From Phymorhynchus buccinoides (lineage: Eukaryota; Mollusca; Gastropoda; Neogastropoda; Raphitomidae): 64,000 nucleotides of DNA. The stretch lies in assembly GCA_017654935.2 (NCBI GenBank), contig CM065680.1:40289580-40353579 (forward strand). Direction: 5' to 3'. The notes under the pieces are model-generated. The model saw only the letters and a program-made list of their open reading frames with translations, was not told the DNA's origin and ran no database searches. Below are positions 31,806 to 45,335 of the stretch, one piece after another. Every line of letters starts with the position of its first letter. Position 1 is the first letter of the stretch. The position numbers and the translations under genes are program-made.

Positions 31806-34800
31806 TTCGTTGTATTGTAGTTGTTGGTGTATCGTTGTAGTTGTTGGTGTATCGGTTGTGGTTGATAGTTGGTGTATCGGGTGTAGTTTTGTAGTTGTTG
31901 GTGTAGCGGTTTGTGGTTTGTTGTTGTGTCGGTTGTGGTTGTATTTGTTGGTGTAATCGGTGTGGTGTGTAGTTGTTGGTGTAGTCGGTTTTGTTGTAGT
32001 CGTTGATGTGTCCTGTTGTTGTAGTGATTGTTGGTGTATCTGTGTGGTTGTAGTTTTTTGGTGTATCTGTTGTGGTTGTAGTTGTTGAGGTGTATCTGTT
32101 GTGGTTGTATTGGTGGTGTTCTGTTGTGGTTGTCATTGTTGGTGATCTTGTTTAGTTTGGTGTATCTGTTGTGTTGTATGTTGTTGGTGTATCTCTGTTG
32201 TGGTTGTCTTGGGGTGATGTGTTTGTGGGTTGTAGTTGTAGTTGGTGGTGTCCTGTTTGTGGTTTGTTAATTTTGTTGTCTCTGTTGTTAGCTGGTGTAT
32301 CTGTCTGTGGTTGTTGTGCTCTGTTGTGGTTGTATTGTGTTGTGTATCTTGTAGTTTGTTGGTGCATCTGTTGTGGTTGCTAGTTTGTTGGTGTATCTGT
32401 TTTGTGGTTGTAGTTGTTGGTGCATCTGTTGTGGTTGAGTTGTTGGTGTATCTGTTGTGGTTGTAGTTGTTGGTGTATCTGTTGTGGTTGTGTTGTTTGG
32501 TCATCTTTTGTAGTTGTAGTTTGTTAGTGTATCGTTTGTGGTTGTAGTTTTTTGGTGTATCTGTTGTGGGTTGTAGTTGTTGGTGTAATCTGTTGTGGTT
32601 GTAGTTTTGGTTCATCGTTGTGGTTGTATTTGTTGTGTATCTGTTGTGTTGTAGTTTGTTGGTGTATCGTTGTGGTTGAGTTTGTTGGTGTATCTGTTTG
32701 GTTGTAGTTGTTGTGCATCCTGTTCTGGTTGTATTTGTTGTGTATCGGTTGTGAGGTAGTTTGTTGGCGTATACTTTTCGGTGTTGTTGTTGTGTACTGT
32801 TGGTGGTTGTAGTTGTTGTGTCTCTGTTGTGGTTGAAGTTGTTGGTGTATCTGTTGTTAGTTGTAGTTGTTTGGTGTATCTGTTTTGTGGATGTAATTGT
32901 TTGGTGTTCTGTTGGGTTGTAGTTTGTTGGTGTTATCTGTTGTGGTTGTAGTTGTTGGTGCATCTGTTGTGTGTAGTTGTTGGTGTATCGTTATGAATGT
33001 AGTTGTTGGAGGTTGTTGGAGGTATCTGTTACGGTAGTTGTTGTTGGTGTATCGTGATTTGTGTTTTTTTGTTTTTTTTTTTTGTTTTTGTTTTTTAGTT
33101 GTTGGTGGTATCTGTTTTGGTTGAAGTTATTGGTGTATCTGTTGTGGTTGTTTGGTGTATCTGTTGGGGATGTAATTGTTGGTGTATCTGTTATGTTTGT
33201 AGTTGTTGGGGGATCTGTTGTGGTTGTGGTTGTTGGTGTATCTGGTTGTGGGTTATTGGTGTATCTGTTGGTAGTTATAGTTGTTTGGTAATCTGTTTTT
33301 GGTTGTAGTTGTTGGTGTATCTATTGTAGTTGTTGGTAGTATATTATTGTGGATTGTAGTTGTTGGTGGATCTGTGTGGTTGGTTTGGTGTATCTGTTTT
33401 AGTAGTATTGTTGGTGTATCTGTTTTGGTTGTGTTGTTGGTGTATCTTTGTAGTTGTTGGTGTATCTGTTGTGGTTGTAGTTGTGGTGTATCTGTTGTGG
33501 TTTTATTGTTGTTGTATCCTGTTGTGGTTGTGGTGTACTGTTGTGGTAGTATTGTTGGTGTATCTGTTGTGGATGTAGTTGTTGGTGTAAATCTTTTTTG
33601 TTGTAGTTGGGGTATCTGTTGTGTTGTTGTGTATCTGGTTGTGGTTTGTTGTGTATTTTTGTGGTTGTAGTTGGTGTACTGTTTGTGGTCGTAGTTGTAG
33701 TTGTTGGTTTATCTGTTGTGCTGTAGCTGTTGATGTATCGTTGAGTTGTAAGTTGTTGGTGTATCGTTTTAGGTGTAGTTTTGAGCATCTGTTGTGGTCT
33801 TATCTGTTGTGTAGTAGTTGTTGGGGTATCTGTTGTGGTTGTTCTGTTGTGGTTAAGTTTGTTGGTATCTGTTGTGGTTTGTAGTTGTTGTGGCATCTTG
33901 TATTGGTTGTATCTGTTGGGTTGGTAGTTGTTTGGGGTATTGTTGAGGTTTGTAGTTGTTGGTGTATCTGTTTGTGGTGTAGTTGGTGTATCTGTTTGTG
34001 GTGGTATTGTTGGGGTATCGTTGTGGGTTGTAGTTGTTGGGGTATCGGTTGTGGTTTTAGTTGTAGTTTGTTGGTGTATCGTTGTGTTGTAGTTGTTGTG
34101 TATCTGTCTGTAGGTGTAGTTGGTTGGTGTATCTGGTTGTAGTTGTATAGTTTTTGGTGTATCTGTTTGTGGTTGTATTGTTGGTGTTCGGTTGTGGTTG
34201 TAGTTGGTGGAGTATCGTTGTAGTTGTGGTATATCTGTTGTGTTGTAGTTGTTGGTGTATCTGTGTGGTTGTATTGTAGGTGTATCTATTGTGGTTGCGG
34301 TGCGGGGTATCGGTTGTGGTTGTAGTTGGTGGTGTTCTGTTGTGTTTGTAGTTGTTAGAGTAGCGGTATGTGGTTGTAGTTGTTGGTGTATTGTTATGGT
34401 TGTAGTTGTTGGTGTATCTGTTGTGGTTGTGTTTAGTTGGTGTATCTGTTGTATTGTAGTTTGTTGGTGTATCTGTTGTGGTTGTAGTTGTTGGTGTATC
34501 GGTTTGGTTGTTGTTGGTGTATCTGTTGTGTTGTAATTTGTGTGTCATCTGTTTTGGTTGTAGTTTGTTTGGTGTATCTGTTTGTAGTGTAGTTGGTGTT
34601 GTATTTGTTGTGGTTGTGTTGTTGTGTCCCGGTGTGTTGTTGTTAGTTGGTGCATCTGTTGTAGTTTTAGTTGTTTGGGTATCGGTTTGTGGTTTTGTTA
34701 GTCGTTGGTGTTCTGTTATGGTGTGTTTGTGGTGTATCTGTTTGTAGTTGGGTGGTTTGGTGTTTCGTAGTGGTGGTTGTTGGTGTTTCGGTAGAGTGTA

Positions 34801-37800
34801 ATCGTGTTTCTGTAGTAATGGTGGTTTGTAGTTTTCTGATAGTGGTGGGAGTGGTGTTTTTCTGTAGAAGTGGTATTTGGTGTTTCTGTATGGTGATGTT
34901 GGTTTTTGGTTTTGTTTCTGTAGTGGTTGCTGGTTGTGGTGTTTCTGTAGTGGTGGTGGTTGGTGTTTCTGTAGTGGTGGTGGTTGGTGTTTCTGTAGTG
35001 GTGGTTGGTGTTTTCTGTAGTGCTAGTTGTTGGTGTTTTCTGTAGTGGTGGTGGTTGGTGTTTCTGTAGTGGTGGTTGGTGTTTCTGTAGTTGGTAGTGG
35101 TTGGTGTTTTCTGTAGTGGGTGGTTGGTGTTTCTGTAGTGGTGGTTGGGTTTCTGTAGTGGTGGTTGGTGTTTCTCGTAGTGGTGGTTGTTGGTGTTTCT
35201 GTAGTGATGGTGGTGGTGTTTCTGTAGTAGTGGTGGTTGGGTGGTTTCTGTAGTAGTTTGTTGTTGGTTTTTCTGTAGTGTTGGTTTGGTGTTTCTGTAA
35301 GGTGGTGGTTGGTGTTTTTCTTAGTGGGGTTTGGTGTTTTTCTGTAGAGGTGGTGGTTGGTGTTTCTGTATAGTTGTGGTTGGTGTTTCTGTAGTGGTGT
35401 GTTGGTGTTTCTGTAAGTGGTAGTGGTGGGTGTTCTGTAGTGGATGTGGTTGGTGTTTCTGCAGTAGTTGTGGTTGGGTGTTTCTGTTAGTGTGGTTGGT
35501 GTTTCTGTAGTGGTAGTGGGTTGGTGTTTTCTGTATGTGGTTGTGTTTTCTGTAGTGTTCGGGGTTGGTGTTTCGGTCGAGTTGGTGGTTGGTGTTTTCG
35601 TATCCAGTGGTATTGGTGTTCCGTAGAGGTGCTAGTTGGGGTTTTCGGTAGAGTGGTAGTATCTGTTTTGATGGTTGTAGATGTTGGTGTTTCTGTATGT
35701 TGGTTGGTGTTTCTGTACTGGTGGTGGTTGGTGTTTCTGTCATATGGTGGTTAGTGTTTCTGTCAGTGGTGGGTGGTTTGGTGTTTTCTGTAGTGGTGGT
35801 GGGTGGTGTTTCTTGTATAGGTGTGGTTGGTGTTTCCGGTATATGTGGTGGTTGTGTTTCTGTATTGGTCGGGGTTGGTGTTTCGGTCGAGGTGATGGGT
35901 TGGTATTTCTGTAGAAGTTGTGGTTGGTGTTCCGGTAGAGGTGTAGTTTGTGTTTCGTAGAGGTGGGTAGTATACTTGTGTGGTGTAGTTGTTGTGTTTC
36001 TGTAGTGTGGAGTTGGTGTTTTCTGCATCGAAAAGAGAAAGAACGGTGGTTGGTGTTTCAGTAGAGGTGATTGATGTTTTCCTGTATTGGTGGGGGTTGG
36101 TGTTTCTGTCGTGGTGGTTGTGTGTTCGGTATGGTGTGGCTGGTGTTTCTGTAGTGGTGGTGGTTGATGTTCTGTAGATGTGGTGGTTTGTGTTTTTGTA
36201 GTGGTCGAGTTTGGTGTTTGTGTAATTGTGTTGTTGGTGGTTTCTGTAATAGTGGTTGTGGTTGGGTGCTTCTGTATGGTGTGGTTGTGTTTCTGTTAGG
36301 ATGGTTGGTGTTTCTGTAGGTGGGGTTTGGTGTTTCTGTGGTGGTTTGGTGTTTCAGTAAAAGTGTTGGTGTTTCTGTAGTGTGGGGTTGGTGTTTCTGT
36401 AGTGTGGGGGTTGGTGTTTCTGTAGTGTGGGGGTTGGTGTTCCTGTAGCGGTGGGAGTTGTGTTTTCTGTAGTAGTGTTGGTTTTTTTTTTATAGTGGTG
36501 GGGGTTGGTGTTTCTGTAGTGGTGGTTGGTGTTGTCAGTAGAAGTGGTTGGTGTTTCTGTGTGTGGGTTTGTGTTTTTCATATAGTGGTGGTTGGGTTTT
36601 CGGTATTATGTGGTTGGTGTTTCTGTAGTATGGTGGTTGTGTTTCTGTAGTGGTGGTGGTTGGTGTTTTCTGTAGTATGGTGGTTGGTGTTTCTGTAGTG
36701 GTGTGGTTGGTGGTGTTGTTTTCTGTGTGGTGTTGGTGTTTCTGTAGTGTTAGTGGTTGTGTTTCGTGTAGTAAGTGGTGGTTGGTGTTTCTGTAGTGGT
36801 GTGGTTGGTGTTTCTGTATGGTGTTGGTTTGTGGTGTTTTCTGTAGTTGTGGTGGTTGGTGTTTCTCCAGTGGTGTGGTTTTTGTATTTCTATAGTAGTG
36901 GTGGTTGATGTTGCGTAATAGTGGTGTGGTTGGAGTTTCTGTAGTGGTGGTTGGTGATTTCAGTAGAGGGGTTGTGGTTTCTGTAGTGTGGGGGGTTGGT
37001 GGTTTTCTGTAGTGGTGGGGTTGGTGTTTTCTGTGTGCTGGTTGGTGTTTCAGTAGAGGTGGTTGATGTTCTTTCTTGGTGGTGGTTGTGGTTTCTGTAG
37101 TGGTGGTTGGTGTTTCAGTAGAGGTGGTTGGTGTTTTCTGTAGTGGTGCTGGTTGGTGTTTCTGTAGTGGTGTTTTGGTGTTTCAGTAAGGTGTTTATGT
37201 TTCTGTATTGGTGGGGGTTGTGTTTTTCTGTCGTGGTAGTATGTGTTTCGGCAGAGGTGTAGTGGTGGTTTCTGTATTGGTGGTTGGTTTGTCTGTAGTG
37301 TGGTGGTTGGTGTTTCTGTAGTGTGGCGGTTGGTGTTTCTGAAAGTGTGGTTGTGTTTCAGGTGTATGTGGTGGTTGGTGTTTCTGTAGTGGTGCATGGT
37401 TGGTGTTTGTCAGAAGAACTGTATTGTAGTGGTTGTGTTTCTGCAGTGGTGGTGGTTGGTGCTTCTGTAGTGGTAGTGTTGGTGTTTTTCTGCAGTGTTG
37501 TGTTGGTGTTTCTGTAGTGTGGTGGTTGGTGTTTCTGTATGTGTTGGTGTTTCTGTTGCCTGTTGTGGCCTAGTGTTTCTGGAGTGGTGTGTTGGTGTTT
37601 CTGTGTGATTGTTGGTTGGTGTTTCGGTGGCAGTGGTGGTTGGTGTTTTCTGTATTATGGGTGGTTGGTATTTTCTGTATAGTGGTGGTTTGTGTTTCTG
37701 TAGTGATGGTTGTTGTTTCTGTGTTGGGTGGGTTGTATTTCTGTAGTGGTGGTGGTTGGTGTTTCTGTAGTGTGGTTGGTGTTTCTGTGGTTGTGGGTGG

Positions 37801-39478
37801 TTGGTGTTTCTGTATTGTGCTGGTTGTGTTTCTGTAGTGTGGTTTTGTGTTTTCTGTATTGGTGCTGATTGGTGTTTCTGTAGAGGTGGTGTTGGTGTTT
37901 CTGTATTGGATGGTTTGGTGTTTCTGTGTTTGTGGTGGTTTTATTTTTGTAGTGGTGGTTAATGTTTTTCTGTAGTGGTGGTGGTTGTGTTTCTGTATGG
38001 TGGTTGGTGTTTCTGTAGTGGTGGGTGGTTGTTGTTGCTGTAGTGTGGGGGTGGTTTTTCTGTAGTGATGGGTGGGTGGGTGTTGCTGTAGTGTGGTGGT
38101 TGGTGTTTCTGTAGTGGTGGTGGTGGTGTTTTCTGTATAGGTGGTGGTTGGTGTTTCTGTAGTGGTGTGGTTGGTGGGGGGGGGGGATTTTGTAGTGGTG
38201 GTGGTGGGTGTTTCTGTAGTGGTGGTAGTTGTGTTCCTTCTGTAGTGGTGTGGGTTTGGTGTTTTTTCTGTAGTAGTTATGGTTGATTTTGGGTAGTGGT
38301 GTAGCTGGGGTTTCTGTAGTGTGGTGGTTGGTGTTCTGGAGTGAGGTGTTGGTTGTTTCTGTAGTGGTGGTGGTTGGTGTTTCTGTATGGGTGATGTGGT
38401 GTTCTGTATGGTGGTGGTTTGTGTTTCTGTAGAGGTGGTGGTTGGTGTTTCTTAGTGGTGGTGGTTGGTGTTCTGTAGTGGTGGGGTGGTTGTGTTGCGT
38501 AGTGGTGGGGGTTGGTGTTTTCTGTAGTGTTGGTGGTTGTGTTTTCTGTAGTGGGTGGTATTTGTGTTTCTGTAGAAGTGGTATTTTGGTGTTTCTGTAG
38601 TGGTTTTGTGGTGTTTCTGTAGTGGTGGTAGTTGGTGTTTCGTAAAAAGTGGTAGTTGGTGTTTCGTAGGTGGTAGTTGGTGTTTTCTGTAGCAAGTGGT
38701 AGGTGGTGTTTCTGTAGTGTGTGGTTGGTGTTTTCTGTAGGGTGGTGGTTGTTGGTGTTGCTGTAGTGGTGTGTTGTGTTTCTGTATGGTGGTGGTTGGG
38801 TTTTCTGTAGTGTGGTCATTGGTGTTTCTGTAAAGTGGTTTGGTTTTCTGTATTGGTTTTGTTGTGTTTCTGTAGTTGTGGTAGTGGTGTTTCTGTAAAG
38901 TGTAGTTGGTGTTTCTGTAGTGGTGGTAGTTGGTAGGTATTCTTAAAGGGGTAGTTGGGTTTCTGTAGTGGGTGGTGGTTGTGTTTCTGTAGTGGTGGTG
39001 TTGGTGTTTCTGTATGGTGGTGTTGTGTTTCTGTTAGTGGTGGGGTTGGTGTTTTCTGTAGTGTGGTGGTTGTGTTTCTGTAGTGGTGGGGGTTTGGTGT
39101 TTCTGTAGTGTGTGTGGTTGGTGTTTCTTAGTGGGTGGGGGTGGTGTTGCTGTAGAGTGGTATTTGTGTTTCTGTAGAAGGGGTAGTTTGGTGTTGCTGT
39201 AGTGGTGGGGGTTGTTGTATCTGTATTGGTTTTGGTTGGTGTTTCTGTAGTGGTGGGGGTTGGTGTTTCTGTGGGTGGATCTGTTGGTGTTTCTGTGTGT
39301 GGGGTTTGGTGTTTCTGTAGAAGTGGTATTGGTGTTTTCTGTAGAGTGTTAGTTGGTGTTTCTTAGTGGTGGGTGTTTTGTTGTATCTGTAGTGTGGTGG
39401 GTGGTGTTGCTGTAGTGTGTGTTGTGTTTCTTGGTGGTTGTGGTTTGGTGTTTTTCTGTAGTGGTGGTGTTGTTGTAT
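31806..39478 (-). CDS. Exon 4', mirror copy of exon 4, low-quality sequence
   Basis: Read on the minus strand from 39478, the acceptor region is 'gtggcgctaaaag|at', a noisy form of 'ggcgctttacag|at' at 23475-23486. TETP-class units run from 39478 to about 34760, and TDTP-class units from there to the gap. The order matches exon 4. Single-base insertions and deletions occur every few tens of bases, so no long correct frame survives. The repeat type and order are clear. The encoded sequence should not be used. Confidence 0.6.
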
Positions 39479-39720
39479 CTTTTAGCGCCACAAAGCAAAA
39501 ACGACACATGATTAATTGCACATCATCAATATAAATATAAAGACCAAATCTTACGATACTTAGATGTAGCGAACAAGTAAAACTAACTAAGAACACGCAC
39601 ATATACATATCTTAATCTGTCTTGCTCCGTCCTGCCTGTCTGTCTCTGCATCTGTCTTCTGTCTCTGTCTGTCTTCTGTCTATCTGTCTGTCTGTCGTCT
39701 GTCCCTGTCTGTCTGTCTGG

Positions 39721-39778
<58 letters not shown>

Positions 39779-39903
39779 CTCTCTCAACTGTCGTACCGTA
39801 CTACATAGTGCCTGTCGTTCTTACCTATGGGAAGTCACGCCACTGTAAGGCCTACAGCTGGACAAAACAACAAAAACACCCATAGTGCCTGTCGTTACTT
39901 AAC
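39479..39903 (-). other. Intron 3', mirror copy of intron 3
   Basis: It contains the inverse of the donor block ('catagtgcctgtcgttac' twice, at 39810-39840 and 39882-39900), the CT/CTGT microsatellite (39640-39785), and 'gcaaaaacgac' near 39492. It matches intron 3 in order and length, with indels. Confidence 0.75.
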
Positions 39904-41800
39904 CTGTGGTAGCCTACTTATTAGACATGTTCTCAATGGTCGATGCAGTGTCGTCTGGGACGTCCTGTCGATGTGGTCGATGTAGTTGATGTTTCTGTAG
40001 TGGTTGGTGGGTTGGTGTTTCTTGTAGTGTGGTGGTTGGTGTTTCTGTAGGAGGTGGTAGTTTGTGTTTCTATAGTGGTGGTGGTTGGTGGGGTTTTCTG
40101 TAGTAATTAGTAAGTTGGTGTTTCTGTAGTGGTGGGTTTGGTGTTTTTCTTTAGAGGTTGTAGTTGGTGTTTCTATAGTGGTGGTTGGTTGGGTGTTTCT
40201 GTAGAGTTGGTAGTTTGGTGTTTCGTAATGGTCGTGGTTGGGTGTTTCTGTAGTGGTATGTGTTTCGTGGGTGGTGTGGTTGCTGTTCTGTATATGGTGG
40301 TTGGTGTTTCGTGGGTGGTGTGGCTGTGGTTTCTGTTGTTGTTGTTGGTGTTTCGTGGTGGTGGTGGTTGGTGTTTCTGTATTGGGTGTTGGTGTTTCGT
40401 TGGTGGTGGTGATTGGTGTTTCTGTTGTGGTGTTTGGTGTTTCTGTAGTGGTGGTTGGTGTTCGGTGGAGGCCGGTGGTTGGTGTTTCTGTAGTGGTGGG
40501 GTTGGTGTTTCTGTAGTGGTCGGGTTGCTGTTTCGGAAGAGGTTGTGGTTTGGTTTTCTGTAGTGGTGTTGGGTTGGTGTTTCTGTAGTGGTGTATTTGG
40601 TGTTTCTGTAGTGCTGGGGTTGGTGTTTCTGTAGTGCGGGTGGTCTTTCTGTAGTGGTGGTTGGTCGGTGTTTCTGTTAGTGTTGGTGGTTTTGTGTTTC
40701 TGGAGTGATGGTGGTTGGTGTTTCTGTAGTGGTGGTTGGTGTTTCTGTATGTGTTTGGTGTTGTTCTGTAGTGGTGGTTGGTGTTTCTGTAGTGGTGGTT
40801 GGGTTTCTGTAGTGGTGGCTGTTGGTGATCCTGTTGATGGTGGTTGGTGGTTTCTGTAGTGGTGTTTGTGTTTTCCTGGTTGGTGTGGTTGGTGTCTGTC
40901 GTGGTGGTTGGTGTTGCTGTAGTGTGGTTGGTGTTTCTGTAGTGGTGCTGTTGGTGATTCCTGTAGTGATGGTGTTGTGTTTCTGTAGGTGGTTGGTGGT
41001 TTCTGTAGTGGTGGTTGGTGTTTTTTTGTTTGGTGGTTGGTGTTTCTGTAGTGGTGGTTGGTGTTTCTGTAGTGGTGTTGTTGTTTCTGTATTGGTGGTG
41101 TGGTGTTTCTGTAGTGGTGGTGGTTGTTTTTCTGTAGTGTGGTGTGTGGTGTTTCAGTAGTGGTGGTTGGTGTTTCTGTAACTGTGGTTGGTGTTGTGTA
41201 TATGGTGATTGGTGTTTGTGTGTAGTGTGATTGGTGTTTCTGTAGTGGTGGTTGGTGTTTCTGTAGTATGTGATGGTGTTTCTGTAGTGGTGGTTGGTTT
41301 TCCTGTAGCAGTGGTGATTGTGTGTGTTTCTGTGGTTGTGGAGGTAGGTGTTTTCTGTAGTGGTATTGTGTTTCAGTGGGTGGTGGTGGTTGTGTTTCGG
41401 TAGGGGTGGTTGGTGTTTCGTGCGTGGTGGTGGCTGTGTTTCGTTGTGTGTTTGTGTTATCAGTGGGTGTGGTGGTTGGTGTTTCTGTAGTGGTGGTTGG
41501 TGCATTCTGTTGTGTGTGGTGATTGGTGTTTCTGTTGTGGTGGTTTGGTGTTTCGGTGGAGGCGTGGTTTGGTTGTTTCTGTATTGGTGGGGGTTGTGGT
41601 TTCTGTAGTGGTCGGGTTGCTGTTTTCGGTAAGGTTGGTGGTTGTGTTTCTGTAGTGGTGGTGTTGTGTTTCTGTAGTGGTATGGTAGTTGGTGTTTCTG
41701 TAGTGCTGGTGGTTGGTGTTTCTGTACGTGCTGGGGTTGTGTTATCTGTAGTGGTGGTGGTCGGTGTTTCTGTAGTGGTGGTGGTGTTGTTTCTTTAGTG
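39904..41800 (-). CDS. Exon 3', mirror copy of exon 3, 3' part only
   Basis: On the minus strand the donor CCACAG|GTTAAG (a noisy GTAAG) ends the exon at 39904. Upstream of it lies the inverse of the exon 3 cap ('gatgcagtgtcgtctgg', 'gtcgatgtggtcgatgtagttgatg'). TETP-class units follow, increasingly corrupted toward 41.8 kb. The 5' part and leader are not recognisable. They are replaced by the G/T-rich stretch that follows. Confidence 0.6.
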
Positions 41801-44540
41801 ATGGTGGTTGGATGGTTTGTGTGGGTTGTTTCTTTGTGTTTGGGTATGTTTTGTGGTGTCGTTTGTGTGTTGGGTTGGGTTTGTGGTTAGTGATGTAGTT
41901 GGTATTGTGGTTTTATTTATGTATTCTGTTGGGGTGTTGTGGGTGGGTGGGGTTTTGTGTGGTATTGTTTAGTTAGTGTTTTTTGGGGTGTGTTTTTGTT
42001 GTTGTGTTTTCTGTTATTGTGTCGTTTTGGGTGTGCTTGGGGGTTATTGTGTGTTGGGGGGTTTGGGGTTTGCGACGTGTGGTTGGGTGGTAGGGTGTGT
42101 TTTGTTTGTTGGTTGTGGGTGCTGTTGTGTGTGGGTTGAGGGGCCGTTTAGTTTGTGGAGGAGGGCAAATGGTGGTGGTGTGGGATGTTTTGTTTGTATT
42201 GTGTCTTTGTTGTTTAGGGATGTGTTGGGAGGTGGGGGGGTGGGGTGTGTTGGAGGCTCGGGTGTGGTGATTGGCTGGGGGTTTGAGGGTTCTTTGTTAT
42301 GCTTTTTTGTTGTTGTGGTGTGTGTTGAGTTTGCATGTGTGTGGTTAGCGGTGGGTTTTGGTGTGTTGTGTATGTTTTCGACTTTGTTATTTTTGTGGGT
42401 GAGTTTGGGGATGGTGTTGTGGTGTGTGTATTATGTTGTTGGGTATGGTTATTTGTTTTGTGGTTTGAGTTTGGTTATTGTGGGGTAGGTGGTGGTGGTG
42501 TAGGGGTGTTGTTGGGGTTTTTTGGTTGGGTTTCTTGTGGTGCCCCCAAATGTTGTGGGTTGTGGTGTGTGTATGTTAGTGAGGTTGATGTTGGTGGGTG
42601 GTGTATTGGGGTGTATGTTTGGGCCCCAGCCACCCCTGTGATTGTGGTGGTTTGACTTTCCTGGAAGGATTGGTGGATGTGTGTGTTGGAAAAGTTTGGG
42701 TTTTTGTGGGGTTTGGTTGTTGTAGTGTGTGTGGGGGTTTGGGTGGGTTGGGTGTGTTGGGGGGTGTTGTTGGGTCTTGTGTTATGTGTAATTTTGTGTT
42801 TTGGACTTAGTTTAATTTGGTAGGTCCCAGCCCCCCCAAAACAAGGTTTGTTGTTGTAGTGTGGTTTGTTCGTGTTGGGAGTTTTGTGTGGTGGGGGGCC
42901 CCCCAGCCACCACCTGTTCGACTTTTTGGAGACCAAAGGGATTGCCCAGCCAAACAAGGGTGACCCTTAGGTTTTGTTTTGGTGGTGGGTTGTGTTGGTG
43001 TGGTGTGAATCCAGGCCAGGCCAACTCCGTATTTGGTGCTTTTGTCCTGGAGAACCCCAAGATGTGGGCCAACAAGGTTTGGACTTAGTGGGTTGGGTGT
43101 GATTGGTTGTGTTTTGTGTGTTGGGGGTTTTGTGAGGCGGGCCCACCCTTTATGAGTACCCCCTGGTGTGTGTCCGACTTTTTCTGGAGTGGTGTTGCAT
43201 GGTTTGCGTAGCCAAGGGTTGGGGGGGAAAACTGTTGTTTGAGAGTGTGGTGTGAGTGTCGGGTGGTGTTTCTGGGGCCCAGCCAACCGCCTGTGTTTTG
43301 TTGTTATGTGATCAGTGGAGGTTTGGTGTGGATGTGTGCTGTGGTTTGTGATGTTAGGACTGGTGTGTAAATTTGTTCGTGTTGTGGGTTTGTGTTAGGT
43401 TGGTTTGGTTGATTGGGCCCCCCCCCCAGCCCACCCTGTTGTTTGTGGTTAAGCGGTGTTTGTGTGGGTGTGTTGTTGTGCAAGTGTTTGTTTTTGGTCG
43501 ATGTGTTGGGTTTTGTAGTGGGGGAGTTTGGTTTGTGTGATGTTGTTTTAGGGCCACCAGCCCACCCTGGTTTTTGTGGGTGTGTTTATTGTAGTGGTTT
43601 GAGTTCCCAGCCAAACAAGGGTGGAACCCTGTTTGTGTGGGGTGGTGTTTTACTGTTGTCGTGTGGGGGAGTGTTTGTTTTGGGGTTGGCGTTAGGTGTG
43701 TTGGTTTTTCCCGACTTTCTTTTGAGTTGGAACCAAGAACTGTGTGTGCCCCGTTGTGTGTAGTGTTGTTGGGAAGGTGTGTTTTATTGTGGGTCTTGGG
43801 GGGGGGTTTTGATTTGGTGCTTGTGCAGTTGGGGGGGTGGTGTTGTTTTTTTTGGGTTTTTTGTGTGTGTTAATGGAGACCAAAAGGATCCCAGGCCCGC
43901 CAAACACGGTTACTTTTGGTGTTTTGTCGAGTGGTGGGTTGTGGTGTGTGTGAGCGGGCCCCACCACCCCTGGTCGACTTTTTCCTGAGTTGGTGTGGTT
44001 GGTTTTCCCCATGCCAAACCCAGGAGTGGGGACTGGTGTGTGTGTGGGGGGGTGTTGTTTGGTTGTAGTTTTGTGGTGTTTTGTGTGCTTGGTATGTGTT
44101 GTGGAGAGTTGTGTTTTGGCTGCGGGAGACCAAGATTTTGGCCAAACATTGTTTGTTTTTTGAGGTTTTGTGGGTGTGTTTGATTATTTTGAGCGGGGGG
44201 TGTGGTGTGTGGTTTTGGTGTGTTTTGGGTTTTTTTGGTGGGGAGTGTGTGGAGGATGTTGTGGGCCAAACAAGGTTTGAACTGTTGGTGGTGGTGGGGG
44301 TGGTGTTGTTGGGTGTGTGTGTGTATTGGTTTTTTGTGATGGTGTGGAGGTTTAGTGGTGGGGTTTTGGGTGTGTTGTTGGTGTTAGGTGGTTTGTGTGG
44401 TTGTGTGTGGATTTAGGGGGGGTTTGATTGGGATTGGTGTTTTTGGTGGGGTGTTATGTCGTGGTGTTGTTGTGTGGTGTTGTGTGTTGTGTAGTGTGGT
44501 GTGTGTGTGTGTGTAGTGTTTGTGGTTGATAAGTTTGGTT
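41801..44540. other. Corrupted G/T-rich stretch in place of the 5' part of exon 3'
   Basis: The plus strand is almost free of A outside short islands. It decays from 'ggtgtttctgtagtgg' units into irregular 'gtgttgtggtgtgtggg'. From about 42.6 to 44.3 kb, short islands with related wording recur at irregular spacing of roughly 50-200 bp: 'gggccccagccacccc', 'gactttttctggag', 'ggagaccaaag', 'gccaaacaagg'. They match nothing in the left arm. The mirror position in the left arm is the TETP array of exon 3. I cannot tell whether this is failed consensus or a real unrelated repeat. No gene was seen. Confidence 0.5.
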
Positions 44541-45335
44541 GTGTAGTAAGCTTGGGCCAGTGAAGGGTGTGCAACAGCAGACGACATTGTGTGGTGTCAA
44601 CGTTTTGGTCATATTGCAAAGACACTGTATAGAGCTCTATGTTTGGATTAGTAACATTCACAACACACCTCGTGCTCGAATGTCGCGGTGCAAAATCACT
44701 GATGATTTGGTTCGAGGCACCGCTATGACAAATATAAAGGCTACAGCTTTTCATAAAGTAAGCCTATCACAGCGAAAATGCAGAACACTGCACCAACATT
44801 TTCCAATTGTTCAGCAGTCCATGTCCCGTATATCCCTGTCACATACAACCATGTGGTACAAAGCTTCAGGCCAGTGAGGGTGTGCACAGCAGACGACATG
44901 TGATGTGGTGCAAACTTTGATCTAATTGACAAAGAACGCAGTTAGAGCTCTACGTTTGGGTTATACGTTGACACACATTTCGTGCTCGTAAGATTCGGTG
45001 TAAAGATCCTGGTGATTGGTTCCAGGCACGCTATGACAACTGAGTCGGTTGGGGTGCACACAACGGACTCGGGTGCCATGCTATTTTGACTTATTGCATT
45101 TAACTAAATAGTTTTAATCTTGCTGATGAAATCGCAAAAGATTCGCAACTGTTCATTTAATAAAAATGAAATGGCACAAACAGACAATGTTCTTTCATTC
45201 TTTAACAGCAGTTTTACATTCATTTTGAAAAGAAAGTTTAAAACAAAAAACTAATCAAAAATAATCAATAAATAGATTCCGCAACTGATGAACATAGCTG
45301 ACAAACCTGTCAAGCAACACACAATAAAACCACGC

